A stretch of DNA of 64,000 bases from NCBI GenBank assembly GCA_017630215.1, contig JAGBVR010000010.1, positions 173,100 to 237,099 of the forward strand, written 5' to 3'. Position 1 is the stretch's first letter, and each line of letters begins with the position of its first letter. Positions 16,974 to 25,690 of this stretch are shown piece by piece. Made by a program: the position numbers and the translations under genes. This DNA comes from Bacteroidales bacterium (GTDB lineage Bacteria > Bacteroidota > Bacteroidia > Bacteroidales > UBA932). A model generated the notes under the pieces. That model saw nothing but the letters and a program-made list of their open reading frames with translations. It was not told the origin of the DNA and did not search any database.

Positions 16974-18386
16974 TTAATGCTCGATTGTGTGATCATGGAT
17001 AGCTTCACGCGGATTATCGTTTGTCAGAAGTTTTCCTTGATACTCTCCGGTAAGAGTCTTAAGGAATCCTGTTATCTGATCTACCTCGGCAGAAGTCAGC
17101 TCTACTCCACTCTGATAGATACCCATATCGCGCACAGCGTCTTCGAGAGTCTCTCGGGTTCCGTCATGGTAGTAAGGCCATGTATGCTCGACATTACGAA
17201 GTCCAGGAACCTTGAAACGATGACGGTCACGCTCGATCTGAGTTTCCTTGTATCGTCCGTTATCCTCGTGAGTGAGTTCGAGACCACGGTCAGCAAAATA
17301 ATGACGGCGAAGGCCCATAAGTTCATATGACTGACCGCCAAGGTTAGGTCCCACATGGCAGGTAGCACAATCATATTTCTTAAAGAGCTCATAGCCTGCA
17401 AGTTCATCAGCTGTAATAGCTGAATCGTCACCATAGAGCCACTTATCGAAACGGGCATCAGGGGTTATGAGAGTTCTTTCGAATTCTTCTATTGCATCAG
17501 TGATATTAGCCTCTGTTAGTCCCTCAGGATAAACAGCCTTGAAAGACTTTGCAAAGTCTTTGTCAGCAGCGAGTTTCGCAATGACCTGGTCGAAAGACTC
17601 GGAAGCCATCTCTACAGGATTGAGCGGCGGACCGGCAGCCTGATCTGCAAGGGTCTTGGCACGGCCATCCCAGAACTGAACGAAATTGTAAACTGCATTA
17701 TAAACTGTAGGAGCATTGACACCACCGAGCTGATCATTTACTCCGTGAGAGTACTGATGATTGTCTACACCTGCTGTTTCGAGGGCATGGCAAGTCGCAC
17801 ATGAAACTGTATTGTCCACTGAAAGACGTGGGTCATGGAATAGTGCAAATCCGAGTGCTGCCTTTGCAGGATCGATATCTGTCGCGAGTTCCACAGGACG
17901 TACAGGTTCTGCAGCACGCGTTTCAGGAAGACCGTCATTGTACATTGCAATACGCTCCTTACGGATCCAGTCTAGTACAATTTCTCTCTTTTCTGAAGTC
18001 AATGAACTTCCCCAGTGAACCAGATAATACTTCGGCATAGGCATTCTGTCATCCAGAACGACCTTCTCGATCTTCGCAAGATCCACTGCAGAGATCTCGC
18101 CATCCACCTTGAGTGCATTCATAAAAGGCTTCATATCGTAGGCGCGATAGCCTGAGTCAATATCCGCCATTACGATCTTACCAGCCACAGGCATCTTCGC
18201 ATAGAAAGGAAGCTTAGGATCAGCAGAGTGGCAGCTCAAACATCCGCCATCCTCAAAGATCTTGTAGACCTGCTCATATTGAGGCAGATCCGCAGAAGGA
18301 ACCCTGTTCACGGCCCTGTAGACCACGACCATTGCGGCCGCCACCACCAGCAGCAGAACCGCACACCATCTTACTAATTTCTTCAT
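16974..18386 (-). CDS. Three-haem cytochrome c peroxidase
   Basis: A 470-residue periplasmic peroxidase reducing hydrogen peroxide with electrons from the quinone pool or cytochromes. An N-terminal membrane helix (residues 8-26) anchors it. Three CxxCH haem sites are seen: CLSCH at 49-53 in an extra N-terminal haem domain, CATCH at 196-200, and CATCH at 340-344, the last two in the usual CcpA/MauG core. The extra haem recalls the three-haem YhjA type of E. coli. It lies 125 bases downstream of ccsA, with a repeat pair between, in a cluster of maturation genes, which supports a dedicated haem-attachment system. Confidence 0.9.
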   Translation of the reverse strand: MKKLVRWCAVLLLVVAAAMVVVYRAVNRVPSADLPQYEQVYKIFEDGGCLSCHSADPKLPFYAKMPVAGKIVMADIDSGYRAYDMKPFMNALKVDGEISAVDLAKIEKVVLDDRMPMPKYYLVHWGSSLTSEKREIVLDWIRKERIAMYNDGLPETRAAEPVRPVELATDIDPAKAALGFALFHDPRLSVDNTVSCATCHALETAGVDNHQYSHGVNDQLGGVNAPTVYNAVYNFVQFWDGRAKTLADQAAGPPLNPVEMASESFDQVIAKLAADKDFAKSFKAVYPEGLTEANITDAIEEFERTLITPDARFDKWLYGDDSAITADELAGYELFKKYDCATCHVGPNLGGQSYELMGLRRHYFADRGLELTHEDNGRYKETQIERDRHRFKVPGLRNVEHTWPYYHDGTRETLEDAVRDMGIYQSGVELTSAEVDQITGFLKTLTGEYQGKLLTNDNPREAIHDHTIEH

Positions 18387-18421
18387 AATCGTATTGAATA
18401 GTTAATCATTTACTCATCAGC

Positions 18422-18506
18422 AAAAGCATGAAATTGGCCGTTTCTGTGCTTTCGATTGTATGTTTCACCGTCGAAAGCATGAAATTGGCCGTTTCTGTGC
18501 TTTCGA
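18422..18506 (-). repeat. Two 34-bp imperfect repeats 51 bp apart (CGAAAGCAC family), second locus
   Basis: Units at 18422-18455 and 18472-18506 share an almost identical 34-base sequence. Read on the minus strand it starts CGAAAGCACAGAAACGGCC and ends TGCTTTCG, so each unit is itself a hairpin. Period 51, spacer 17, as at 1816-1900. The repeat separates ccsA from the peroxidase gene. Confidence 0.7.
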
Positions 18507-18511
18507 CCGGA

Positions 18512-19339
18512 TCACCGGTTATAGACGTGCACGCTGTCAGATGCAGTCGGAAGATAATTCACTCCCCACCAGCACATCTGCAGGCAGAGAAAGCTGAAAA
18601 TCAGCAGCAGACATAACATCCTGCGGGAAGTCCGCCCCGACAGACGAAGATGTATATAAAGCATATAACTCAGCCAGGTGACAAGAGCCCAGGTCTCCTT
18701 AGGATCCCAGCTCCAGTAATGCCCCCATGCTTCCTTAGCCCACAAAGCACCCGAGAGCATACCAAAGGTCAGGAATGCCATACCTATATATACTAATGTG
18801 TCTGCAGCAGACATCACATTGTTCTTAGTAGTAAAAAGGCCCACAAGAGACAGGAGGAAAGCACATCCAAGGAAGGAATAGGAAAACATATAGACCGTCA
18901 CGTGGGGAATGAACCATGGACTCTGAAGAGCGGGCATCAATGTCTGGTCATGAATTTCCGGACGGAAGATATTGATCAATATAAACACCGTCGCAAGAAT
19001 TGTCGAATACGAAAGAATCCATCTGTAGCGCCAGCGGATGTAAGTGAACAAACCTGCAAAAAAAGCAAAAAAGGAATACCAAAGGCGGGTCTCCCCCATC
19101 GTCCTAAGCGGAGGGCGTCCAAGATCCACCCAAAGCAAAGCAATAAATGCAGCCAAAACCAAAAGGGCTGAAAATGAGGATGTTATTGCAATACCACGAC
19201 GTCTGCGGTAGCGCAAAGAAGACTCTGACCAATGGTCATTTGCACACAGAGACGCCACAGCTCCGACAGCTGAAAGCAATACGGCCGCGACACCGAACCA
19301 TATGAATATATTCCATCCCATAATATCAATCATCATCAT
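18512..19339 (-). CDS. ccsA: Cytochrome c maturation protein CcsA (system II)
   Basis: A 275-residue membrane protein that handles and presents haem for attachment to apocytochromes. Seen: seven or more hydrophobic helices and the tryptophan-rich haem-handling motif WAKEAWGHYWSWDPKETWALVTW (in two parts near residues 208-230), plus conserved histidines in WFIPHVTVYM and LYIHLRL. The start lies in an ATGATGATG run at 19339-19331, overlapping the ccsB stop by up to 14 bases, so translation is coupled. Works with CcsB. Alternative starts 19336 and 19333 are equally possible. Confidence 0.88.
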   Translation of the reverse strand: MMMIDIMGWNIFIWFGVAAVLLSAVGAVASLCANDHWSESSLRYRRRRGIAITSSFSALLVLAAFIALLWVDLGRPPLRTMGETRLWYSFFAFFAGLFTYIRWRYRWILSYSTILATVFILINIFRPEIHDQTLMPALQSPWFIPHVTVYMFSYSFLGCAFLLSLVGLFTTKNNVMSAADTLVYIGMAFLTFGMLSGALWAKEAWGHYWSWDPKETWALVTWLSYMLYIHLRLSGRTSRRMLCLLLIFSFLCLQMCWWGVNYLPTASDSVHVYNR

Positions 19340-20171
19340 TTCTTCTGCGTGGACCACATACAAACAGCATGAAGGCCCCAGCAAGCATCATTATCACTCC
19401 TGCCAATGCTGCATATTTCCATGGCTCATAAACAATCTGAAGTATGCAGCTGTATCCATCTTGCATGCTTTCGTAGCCGACAAGATAGATGTCCCTGCCA
19501 AATGAAAGACCGTACGGTTGATTGACTTTCAGTATCACATTTTCTCCGTCTACATTTACGAGGGCTTCATACATCGAAGGTACACCGTTGGAATATGTCT
19601 CTACACTGAATTCATCCAATGTTATTTCGAAAGGAAGCACTTCATAGGTCCCGTCAATTGTAAAAGCTTCCCTTACTGGAAGACTCTGCACGGCTCTGAT
19701 TCGGAGTTCCTCAGTGTCCGGGGCTCCCCAGAAAGCTGACGAAACGGCCAGAAGAAGCCCGGCATGATTCAATAGGAAACGCCACCTTACAGCTCCGAGT
19801 CTGGCACCGGTAGCCGTCTGGGCACGCCATCCTCTTAGAATCACAAAAAGCAGGACAGTCTGCAAATACAGCATTATAAAAGCGAACATCCAGGTAGAAA
19901 CCAGAGACCTTTCACCAGTTATTCCCACTACAAGACAGAATCCAAGGAAAAGCACGATAGATGAAATCGTAGCCCCTCGGGATAGCATAAAGTCAACGAA
20001 AAATGATTTACGACGGGTCTTCCATAATGAAATCATCACAACAGCCCACAGAAGGGCAAGGATAAGATTCAGCGGAAATGCAAGAAAGGAAATCGGAACA
20101 CTGCCCACCATAATCTGAAGGGCAAGGGCAACAGCCAGAAATATTGTAATAATAATGTAAGGCATGGCCAT
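19326..20171 (-). CDS. ccsB: Cytochrome c maturation protein ResB/CcsB-like
   Basis: A 281-residue membrane protein of the ResB family that, with CcsA, moves haem and holds apocytochrome c outside the membrane. Seen: four helices in the first 130 residues, then an extracytoplasmic beta-rich domain (about 150-250) with LPFEITLDEFSVETYSNG and VNQPYGLSFGRDIYLVGYES, and a last helix (YAALAGVIMMLAGAFMLFV). It is shorter than the usual 400-plus residues of ResB, as in compact Bacteroidota forms. The gene overlaps ccsA. Start 20171 or 20165; the close promoter element favours the second. Confidence 0.82.
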   Translation of the reverse strand: MAMPYIIITIFLAVALALQIMVGSVPISFLAFPLNLILALLWAVVMISLWKTRRKSFFVDFMLSRGATISSIVLFLGFCLVVGITGERSLVSTWMFAFIMLYLQTVLLFVILRGWRAQTATGARLGAVRWRFLLNHAGLLLAVSSAFWGAPDTEELRIRAVQSLPVREAFTIDGTYEVLPFEITLDEFSVETYSNGVPSMYEALVNVDGENVILKVNQPYGLSFGRDIYLVGYESMQDGYSCILQIVYEPWKYAALAGVIMMLAGAFMLFVCGPRRRNDDD

Positions 20172-20183
20172 GAACTTTAATTA

Positions 20184-20191
20184 CAAAAATA
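20184..20191 (-). promoter_or_regulatory. Promoter -7 element of the ccsB-ccsA-peroxidase operon
   Basis: TATTTTTG on the minus strand, an exact consensus match, only 13-19 bases before the possible starts, implying a very short leader. Confidence 0.5.
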
Positions 20192-20261
20192 CTGATTTTT
20201 CGTGAATCCGCAACAATTGGCCCGATTTTACCACAAATTTGATAGGCTATTAAATAAGATA

Positions 20262-20292
20262 TTTGCCTAAAAGAATAAAAACGCTAACTTTG
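20262..20292 (+). promoter_or_regulatory. Promoter of the BASS transporter-acyltransferase operon
   Basis: TTTG at 20262-20265, 19 bases, TAACTTTG at 20285-20292: full consensus match. Leader about 25 bases before 20321. Confidence 0.7.
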
Positions 20293-20320
20293 TCTTGCTA
20301 AACCATAAACCTTAATCGCA

Positions 20321-21292
20321 ATGAGTCCAGAAATCATTCGAGAATTAGACGCACTAAATGTCACAATGAACGGTGGTTCCACCCTTTTAAATGTCGTTCT
20401 CGCATTAGTAATGTTCGGAGTAGCCCTTGGCATAAAGCCCGCTACTTTCGTCGATATCATAAAGAATCCAAAATCGATCATCACCGGTATCGCATGCCAG
20501 CTGGTTCTCCTTCCAGCACTGACACTGGCCTTGATCATGGCTATGGGACAATGGATTTCACCGATGATCGCACTCGGTATGATCCTCGTAGCCTCATGTC
20601 CCGGCGGAAACATTTCAAACTTCATAACTTCGCTTTCCAGAGGAAATTCCGAGCTTTCAGTTTCACTCACAGCATTCAATACAGCTGTCTGCGTATTCAC
20701 CACTCCGCTCAATTTCGCATTCTGGGGCAAGATGTATCTGAACTTTGCCGGCAACCATTATATAGGCGAACTCCCCGAGCTTCAGATTCCGCTCGGTGAC
20801 ATTTTCCAAAGCATATTCATCATCATGGGTATTCCGCTTGTGCTCGGAATCCTTTGCGGCCAATACCTTCCGAAAGTGGCAAAGATACTCAGAAAACCTT
20901 TGCAGTACCTTTCAATCATAGTATTCATCGCAATGGTGATCATCATCTTCACAGGAAACCTGGACGTATTCATGAAATGCATCCGATATATCTTCCTGGT
21001 AGTGCTCCTGCACAATCTTCTTGCACTGGGAATCGGATTCGGAACAAGTACATTGCTTAAACTTCCATATAAAGACAGAAGGACAATCACCATCGAGACA
21101 GGTATCCAGAATTCTGGTCTGGGTCTCGTCCTCCTTCTCAACCCTAATATTTTCCCTGAAGTCGGAGCATGGGCTGATAACGGCGGGATGCTCGTCATCA
21201 CCGCATGGTGGGGCGTATGGCACATCATTTCAGGCCTGACTCTTGCAGGCATCTGGAGATGGAAAGGAAGAAAAGAAGCAACAGAGGAATAA
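20321..21292 (+). CDS. Bile acid:sodium symporter family (BASS) transporter
   Basis: A 323-residue secondary transporter with about nine hydrophobic helices. The family signature VASCPGGNISNFITSLSRG (near residue 90) and the repeat-related motif GIQNSGLGLVLLL (near 262) with conserved Asn/Gln sodium ligands are present. BASS proteins import bile acids, pantoate, 2-keto acids or other organic anions with sodium; the substrate cannot be read here. Own promoter; the acyltransferase gene starts one base after the stop, so the pair is one operon. Confidence 0.85.
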   Translation: MSPEIIRELDALNVTMNGGSTLLNVVLALVMFGVALGIKPATFVDIIKNPKSIITGIACQLVLLPALTLALIMAMGQWISPMIALGMILVASCPGGNISNFITSLSRGNSELSVSLTAFNTAVCVFTTPLNFAFWGKMYLNFAGNHYIGELPELQIPLGDIFQSIFIIMGIPLVLGILCGQYLPKVAKILRKPLQYLSIIVFIAMVIIIFTGNLDVFMKCIRYIFLVVLLHNLLALGIGFGTSTLLKLPYKDRRTITIETGIQNSGLGLVLLLNPNIFPEVGAWADNGGMLVITAWWGVWHIISGLTLAGIWRWKGRKEATEE

Positions 21293-21293
21293 T

Positions 21294-22610
21294 ATGATCA
21301 GAAAACATATTTACGACAAAGATTTTCTATACGACTTTCTTAAACCTATCGTTGACTGGTGCGTTAGGCACAGCTACAGGAAGGTCGAAGTAAAAGGCAG
21401 GGAAAACATTCCTGCTGACGGGGCTGTAATCATTACACCAAATCACTGCAACACATTGATGGATGCCCTTGTCGTACTTCGTGCATTCAAGAACGAATCT
21501 GTTTTCGGAGCAAGAGCAGATCTGTTCAAAAGGCCTTTCATAGCCAAGCTTATGTACTTTGTAAGAATCCTTCCGATGGTACGTCAGCGCGACGGTCTTC
21601 GTAATGTACTGAAAAACAATGAGACTCAGGAAGTCATCATCGAAATACTAGAGAACAAGGTCCGTTTTTGCATGTATCCGGAAGGAAAGCACAGGCCTGC
21701 GCATTCGCTGCAAAGTCTGGGTAAAGGAACATTCAGGGCTGCACTTGCTGCCAATGAGAAATTTGGCGACAAAATGCCAGTATACATTGTTCCAGCAGGT
21801 ATAGAATACGGTGATTACTTCCGATACAGAAGTACCTCCCTCCTCACTTTCGGAGAACCGATCAATGTAACGGAATTCGTCAAAGGACTGGATGTAGAGA
21901 ACCAGGCGCAGATGATCGAACCACTGAGAAAAGAGCTCGCAGCCAGGATGTCCGGACTTATAACCTTCTTGAAGGATGACGAAAATCTATATGTGAAATG
22001 GGCTCTGACCAGGATAGTGGCTGCAGCCAACGGTCTGAATTACGGCAATTTCGGCACAAGTCTTTACGACGGAATGAACGGAAACAGAGAGATCGTTCAA
22101 AGAATCGAGGCTGCCTGCGAAGAGAAGGCTGAACAAATGCAGAAGCTTCTTGAAAAAGTAGATGCTTTCGAAAAGAAGAGGAAGAAGAAAGGAATGTCTA
22201 TTTATTCCTTCACCAAGAAAAACACTCCCCTCAGAGCAGTCGGGAAAGCATTGGCTGCACTTATAGGCCTCCCATACTATATCTTCAGCACAACAGTAAG
22301 TTCCCCAATGTGGCTTACTTATTACCTGCTCAAGAGCAAGACTAGAGACAAAGCCTTCCATAACACAGTGGGATTCGGAATTAAACTGGGTCTGGGACTT
22401 GTCCTATACCCTGTCTACACAGCTCTGGCATTCTGCTTCATGAAATGGCAATTTGCCCTTGCAGCTCTGCTTCTAAGCATACCTTCATACAGTTTCTTCT
22501 TTGACTATAATGAAGGCATCAGAAGACTGGTATCAGACATAAGAGTATTGGCTGATAAGAAAATGAGAAGTATCTGCAAGGATATTGTAAAATCATTCAA
22601 GAAATTGTAA
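21294..22610 (+). CDS. PlsC-type acyltransferase with a long C-terminal membrane region
   Basis: A 438-residue protein with an N-terminal glycerophosphate acyltransferase fold: the histidine motif ITPNHCNTLMDALV (near residue 43), the MYPEGKHRPAHS motif (near 127) in place of FPEGTRS, and VPAGIEYGDY. The spacing from His to Asp is five residues, not the four of the classic HX4D box; I recall the longer spacing in Bacteroidota homologues. Residues 200-320 are helical and charged, and 320-420 hold two to three membrane helices. Likely acts on a lipid at the inner membrane. The start at 21294 follows the transporter stop by one base. Confidence 0.78.
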   Translation: MIRKHIYDKDFLYDFLKPIVDWCVRHSYRKVEVKGRENIPADGAVIITPNHCNTLMDALVVLRAFKNESVFGARADLFKRPFIAKLMYFVRILPMVRQRDGLRNVLKNNETQEVIIEILENKVRFCMYPEGKHRPAHSLQSLGKGTFRAALAANEKFGDKMPVYIVPAGIEYGDYFRYRSTSLLTFGEPINVTEFVKGLDVENQAQMIEPLRKELAARMSGLITFLKDDENLYVKWALTRIVAAANGLNYGNFGTSLYDGMNGNREIVQRIEAACEEKAEQMQKLLEKVDAFEKKRKKKGMSIYSFTKKNTPLRAVGKALAALIGLPYYIFSTTVSSPMWLTYYLLKSKTRDKAFHNTVGFGIKLGLGLVLYPVYTALAFCFMKWQFALAALLLSIPSYSFFFDYNEGIRRLVSDIRVLADKKMRSICKDIVKSFKKL

Positions 22611-22628
22611 AACCCAAACCTTTTATAT

Positions 22629-24089
22629 ATGAAAAAGACACTCATTACCGCTATTGCAGCCATTACGCTGTGCATGCCTTCATTCGCAGAAGAAGTTGCC
22701 GCTGCAGAAAACGATGTGAAGGCCAAGAAGGAAAAGAAGAATGTAACATACAACGAAAAAGGAGAAATCATCAAGACTGGTACCAATTTCGGTCCTCTCC
22801 CCGTAGTTGCATTCGACGCAGACCGCGGATTCCAGTTCGGTGCCCTCCTTAACCTCTACAATTTCGGTAACGGAGACACTTATCCTAACCCAAAGTCTAC
22901 CTGGTATTTCGAAGCATCAGCCTATACCAAGGAAAGCGCAATCAACAGCTACAAATTCATTATAAACTATGATAACAAGACTCTTATCCCAGGAGTAAGA
23001 ATGTCCATCTGTTCTGGCTACTACAAGGATGCCGCTTTGGATTTCTACGGATTCAATGGATATGAGAGCATATACAATATGAAAATGCTCGAGCCGACTT
23101 TCCAATTTGAAGACAATAAAGCCGGTGAGAAACTGCTGAAGAAATTCGAAGAAAAAGGCAAGCTGCCAAAAGGATTTTACCGCTTCGGACGCGACCTTAT
23201 CAAGGCCAAGGTAGACTTTACTGGAGAAATCCTCAAGAACTTCTATTGGGAAGCCGGTTATAACTTCTCATGGATGAAGACTGAGTCATTCAAACCAAAC
23301 GGCTACAGTGTATTGAATAATCCAGCTGATCCTTCAATGTATATAGAAGGCGGCACAACATTGTTTGACCTTTATAAAGCCTGGGGAATCATTTCACCGG
23401 AACAAGCAGACGGAGGTCTGATCTCATCTATCCGCGCAGGTCTTATGTACGACAGCCGTAATGTAGAGAACAATCCGACAAAAGGTATCTGGGCTGAAGC
23501 TCACATCATTGCAGCTCCTAAATGGCTCGGCACCACCGACCCTCATTACAAATATTGCATCACAATGCGCCAGTACCTTCCAATAGTGCAGGATAAGCTT
23601 ACATTCGCATACAGAGCCGCTTATCAGGGCACATTCGGAAACAGTTCACCTTGGTACGCAATGCCATTCTACACAAACGTAGGTCCGAAGGCAGACAATG
23701 ACGGATTCGGAGGCTATCGCACAGTCAGAGGTCTGATGCTCAATCGAGTACAGGGCCAGGACGTAGGATTCTACAATGCAGAACTCCGCTGGAGATTCAT
23801 CGACTTCAAGCTCTGGAAACAGAACATCGCTTTTGCAATCAGCGGATTCACTGACGGAGCACATGTTTTCAAGGGTTACAATATGGAGAACAAGACAGGC
23901 AAGTATCAGGAACTTTACGAAAAATTCGTGGACGTAAACAGAAAGGCCGACGGATTCCACGGATCGGCAGGTGCAGGTCTGCGCTTCATCATGAACCAGA
24001 ACTTCATCGTTGCATTGGAGTATGCACGCTGCTTCAACAAGCAGGACGGAAACGGAGCTTTCTATATCAATACCGGCTTCCTGTTCTAG
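22629..24089 (+). CDS. Omp85/BamA-type outer-membrane barrel protein
   Basis: A 486-residue exported protein (signal peptide MKKTLITAIAAITLCMPSFAE). After a charged linker the chain is alternating beta strand to the end, with the lid-lock type motif GGYRTVRG near residue 360 matching the VRGY/F signature of Omp85 barrels, and a C-terminal aromatic (FYINTGFLF) typical of barrel insertion. No POTRA repeats are seen, so it is a short surface-antigen-like member, not BamA itself. It follows the acyltransferase gene by 18 bases and probably shares its transcript; the pairing hints at an envelope lipid role. Confidence 0.75.
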   Translation: MKKTLITAIAAITLCMPSFAEEVAAAENDVKAKKEKKNVTYNEKGEIIKTGTNFGPLPVVAFDADRGFQFGALLNLYNFGNGDTYPNPKSTWYFEASAYTKESAINSYKFIINYDNKTLIPGVRMSICSGYYKDAALDFYGFNGYESIYNMKMLEPTFQFEDNKAGEKLLKKFEEKGKLPKGFYRFGRDLIKAKVDFTGEILKNFYWEAGYNFSWMKTESFKPNGYSVLNNPADPSMYIEGGTTLFDLYKAWGIISPEQADGGLISSIRAGLMYDSRNVENNPTKGIWAEAHIIAAPKWLGTTDPHYKYCITMRQYLPIVQDKLTFAYRAAYQGTFGNSSPWYAMPFYTNVGPKADNDGFGGYRTVRGLMLNRVQGQDVGFYNAELRWRFIDFKLWKQNIAFAISGFTDGAHVFKGYNMENKTGKYQELYEKFVDVNRKADGFHGSAGAGLRFIMNQNFIVALEYARCFNKQDGNGAFYINTGFLF

Positions 24090-24098
24090 TTGCATCCT

Positions 24099-24145
24099 GA
24101 CATTCTGAGCACAGCAATTGTCATTCTTAGCGCAGCGAAGAATCT
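24099..24145. repeat. Degenerate interspersed motif (TGTCATTCTGAGC type)
   Basis: Two neighbouring units, TGACATTCTGAGCACAGC and TTGTCATTCTTAGCGCAGC, repeat a theme also seen on the minus strand at 2758-2785 and 27959-28060. It looks like a genome-wide interspersed repeat in spacers. Confidence 0.4.
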
Positions 24146-24154
24146 ACACTGATA

Positions 24155-24185
24155 TTGCTTTTCAAAAATTATTTTGATAAATTTG
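24155..24185 (+). promoter_or_regulatory. Promoter of gdhA
   Basis: TTG at 24155-24157 (TATTG), 20 bases, TAAATTTG at 24178-24185: full consensus match. The -7 box runs straight into the hairpin at 24185-24210. Confidence 0.65.
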
Positions 24186-24210
24186 TGCTTTCGCGCTTCT
24201 GCGAAAGCAC
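24185..24210 (+). terminator. Hairpin plus T-run between the barrel gene and gdhA
   Basis: GTGCTTTCGC (24185-24194) pairs with GCGAAAGCAC (24201-24210), followed by seven T. It has the form of an intrinsic terminator for the upstream operon, yet the gdhA promoter overlaps it. Its arms share GTGCTTTCG with the repeats at 1816 and 18422. Confidence 0.65.
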
Positions 24211-24245
24211 TTTTTTTATTTCTAACCCATTAACCAGTTAGTAGT

Positions 24246-25601
24246 ATGGATCAGTTCACTCAAAACTATGTGGACGGATTTATGGCTGATCTCATTGCCA
24301 GAAATCCGGGAGAAAAAGAGTTTCATCAGGCAGTAAAGGAAGTCCTGGAAAGCGTTGCCCCATATATTGTCGAGCATCCTTATCTTATGGACCAGAAGAT
24401 ACTTGAAAGAATCGTCGAACCAGAAAGAATCATCATTTTCCGCGTTCCTTGGCTGGACGATGAAGGCGAGGTACGGGTAAACAGGGGCTACAGAGTCCAG
24501 TGTAACAGTGCGATTGGACCTTACAAGGGCGGTATCCGTTTCCACCCGAGCGTTAACCTCAGCATCATGAAATTCCTCGCATTTGAGCAGACTTTCAAGA
24601 ACAGCCTCACTACCCTCCCGATGGGAGCAGGCAAAGGAGGTTCTGACTTCGATCCCAAAGGCAAATCAGACAATGAAGTGATGCGATTCTGCCAGAGCTT
24701 TATGACAGAGCTTCAAAAGCATATCGGAGCTGACACAGACGTACCTGCAGGAGACATCGGAGTCGGAGGACGCGAGATTGGCTATATGTTCGGTCAATAC
24801 AAGAGACTGCGCGACGAATTCACCGGCGTGCTCACCGGTAAAGGCCAGATGTGGGGAGGAAGCCCTCTCAGACCGGAAGCGACCGGTTACGGCACATGCT
24901 ACTTCGCAAGCGCAATGCTCGCTACACGCGGCGACAGTTACGAAGGAAAGACTGTCGCAATCTCGGGATCGGGCAACGTAGCTCAGTTCGCGGCCCAGAA
25001 AGCTCTTCAGCTAGGGGCTAAGGTACTGACAATGTCTGACTCAAACGGTTACATTTATGATCCGGACGGAATCGACGCAGACAAGCTAGCCTACATTATG
25101 GAGCTGAAGAACGTCTATAGAGGACGTATCAGAGAATATGTTGAGAAATATCCGACAGCTCAGTATCACGCCGGGGAGCGTCCTTGGAGTGTGAAATGCG
25201 ACATTGCAATGCCTTGCGCCACTCAGAACGAACTTAACGGAGAGCAGGCAAAGACATTGGTAGAAAATGGATGCATATGCGTAGCTGAAGGTGCAAATAT
25301 GCCTTGCACACCTGAAGCCATCGAGGTATTCCAGACTGCAAAACTTCTCTACTCACCAGGAAAGGCATCCAATGCCGGCGGAGTAGCCACCTCAGGACTC
25401 GAAATGACTCAGAACTCCATGAGACTCAGATGGACACGCGAAGAAGTAGACCAACACCTTAAGCAGATTATGACAGATATCCACGAAGCATGCGTGAAAT
25501 ATGGAACAGAGGAAGACGGTTATGTGAACTATGTGAAGGGTGCGAATATCGCAGGATTCATCAAGGTAGCTGAAGCTATGATGGCTCACGGTCTTGTTTA
25601 G
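24246..25601 (+). CDS. gdhA: NADP-type glutamate dehydrogenase
   Basis: A 451-residue hexameric glutamate dehydrogenase interconverting 2-oxoglutarate plus ammonia and glutamate. Seen: the substrate region GGIRFHPSVNLSIMKFL (about 97-113), TTLPMGAGKGGSDFDPKGKSD (in two parts near 124-144) with the catalytic lysine, PAGDIGVGGREIGYM, the dinucleotide fold VAISGSGNVAQFAAQKA near 239, and the closing GANIAGFIKVAEAM. Length fits the small family. It is the main ammonia assimilation route in many Bacteroidales. Own promoter; terminator follows. Confidence 0.95.
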   Translation: MDQFTQNYVDGFMADLIARNPGEKEFHQAVKEVLESVAPYIVEHPYLMDQKILERIVEPERIIIFRVPWLDDEGEVRVNRGYRVQCNSAIGPYKGGIRFHPSVNLSIMKFLAFEQTFKNSLTTLPMGAGKGGSDFDPKGKSDNEVMRFCQSFMTELQKHIGADTDVPAGDIGVGGREIGYMFGQYKRLRDEFTGVLTGKGQMWGGSPLRPEATGYGTCYFASAMLATRGDSYEGKTVAISGSGNVAQFAAQKALQLGAKVLTMSDSNGYIYDPDGIDADKLAYIMELKNVYRGRIREYVEKYPTAQYHAGERPWSVKCDIAMPCATQNELNGEQAKTLVENGCICVAEGANMPCTPEAIEVFQTAKLLYSPGKASNAGGVATSGLEMTQNSMRLRWTREEVDQHLKQIMTDIHEACVKYGTEEDGYVNYVKGANIAGFIKVAEAMMAHGLV

Positions 25602-25622
25602 GATATAAAAAAGTCGTAAATT

Positions 25623-25665
25623 AGCAGACTGTTTTGCTCTATGACAGGCAATCAGTCTGCTTTTT
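25623..25665 (+). terminator. Terminator of gdhA
   Basis: AGCAGACTG (25623-25631) pairs with CAGTCTGCT (25653-25661), followed by TTTTAATT. Loop about 21 bases. Confidence 0.75.
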
Positions 25666-25690
25666 AATTGACCATCAGACATTTAAATAT

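Noticed and set aside
16905-17330. Plus-strand open frame of 141 codons inside the peroxidase region
   Set aside because: It lies opposite the peroxidase coding sequence with its haem motifs and begins in a terminator.
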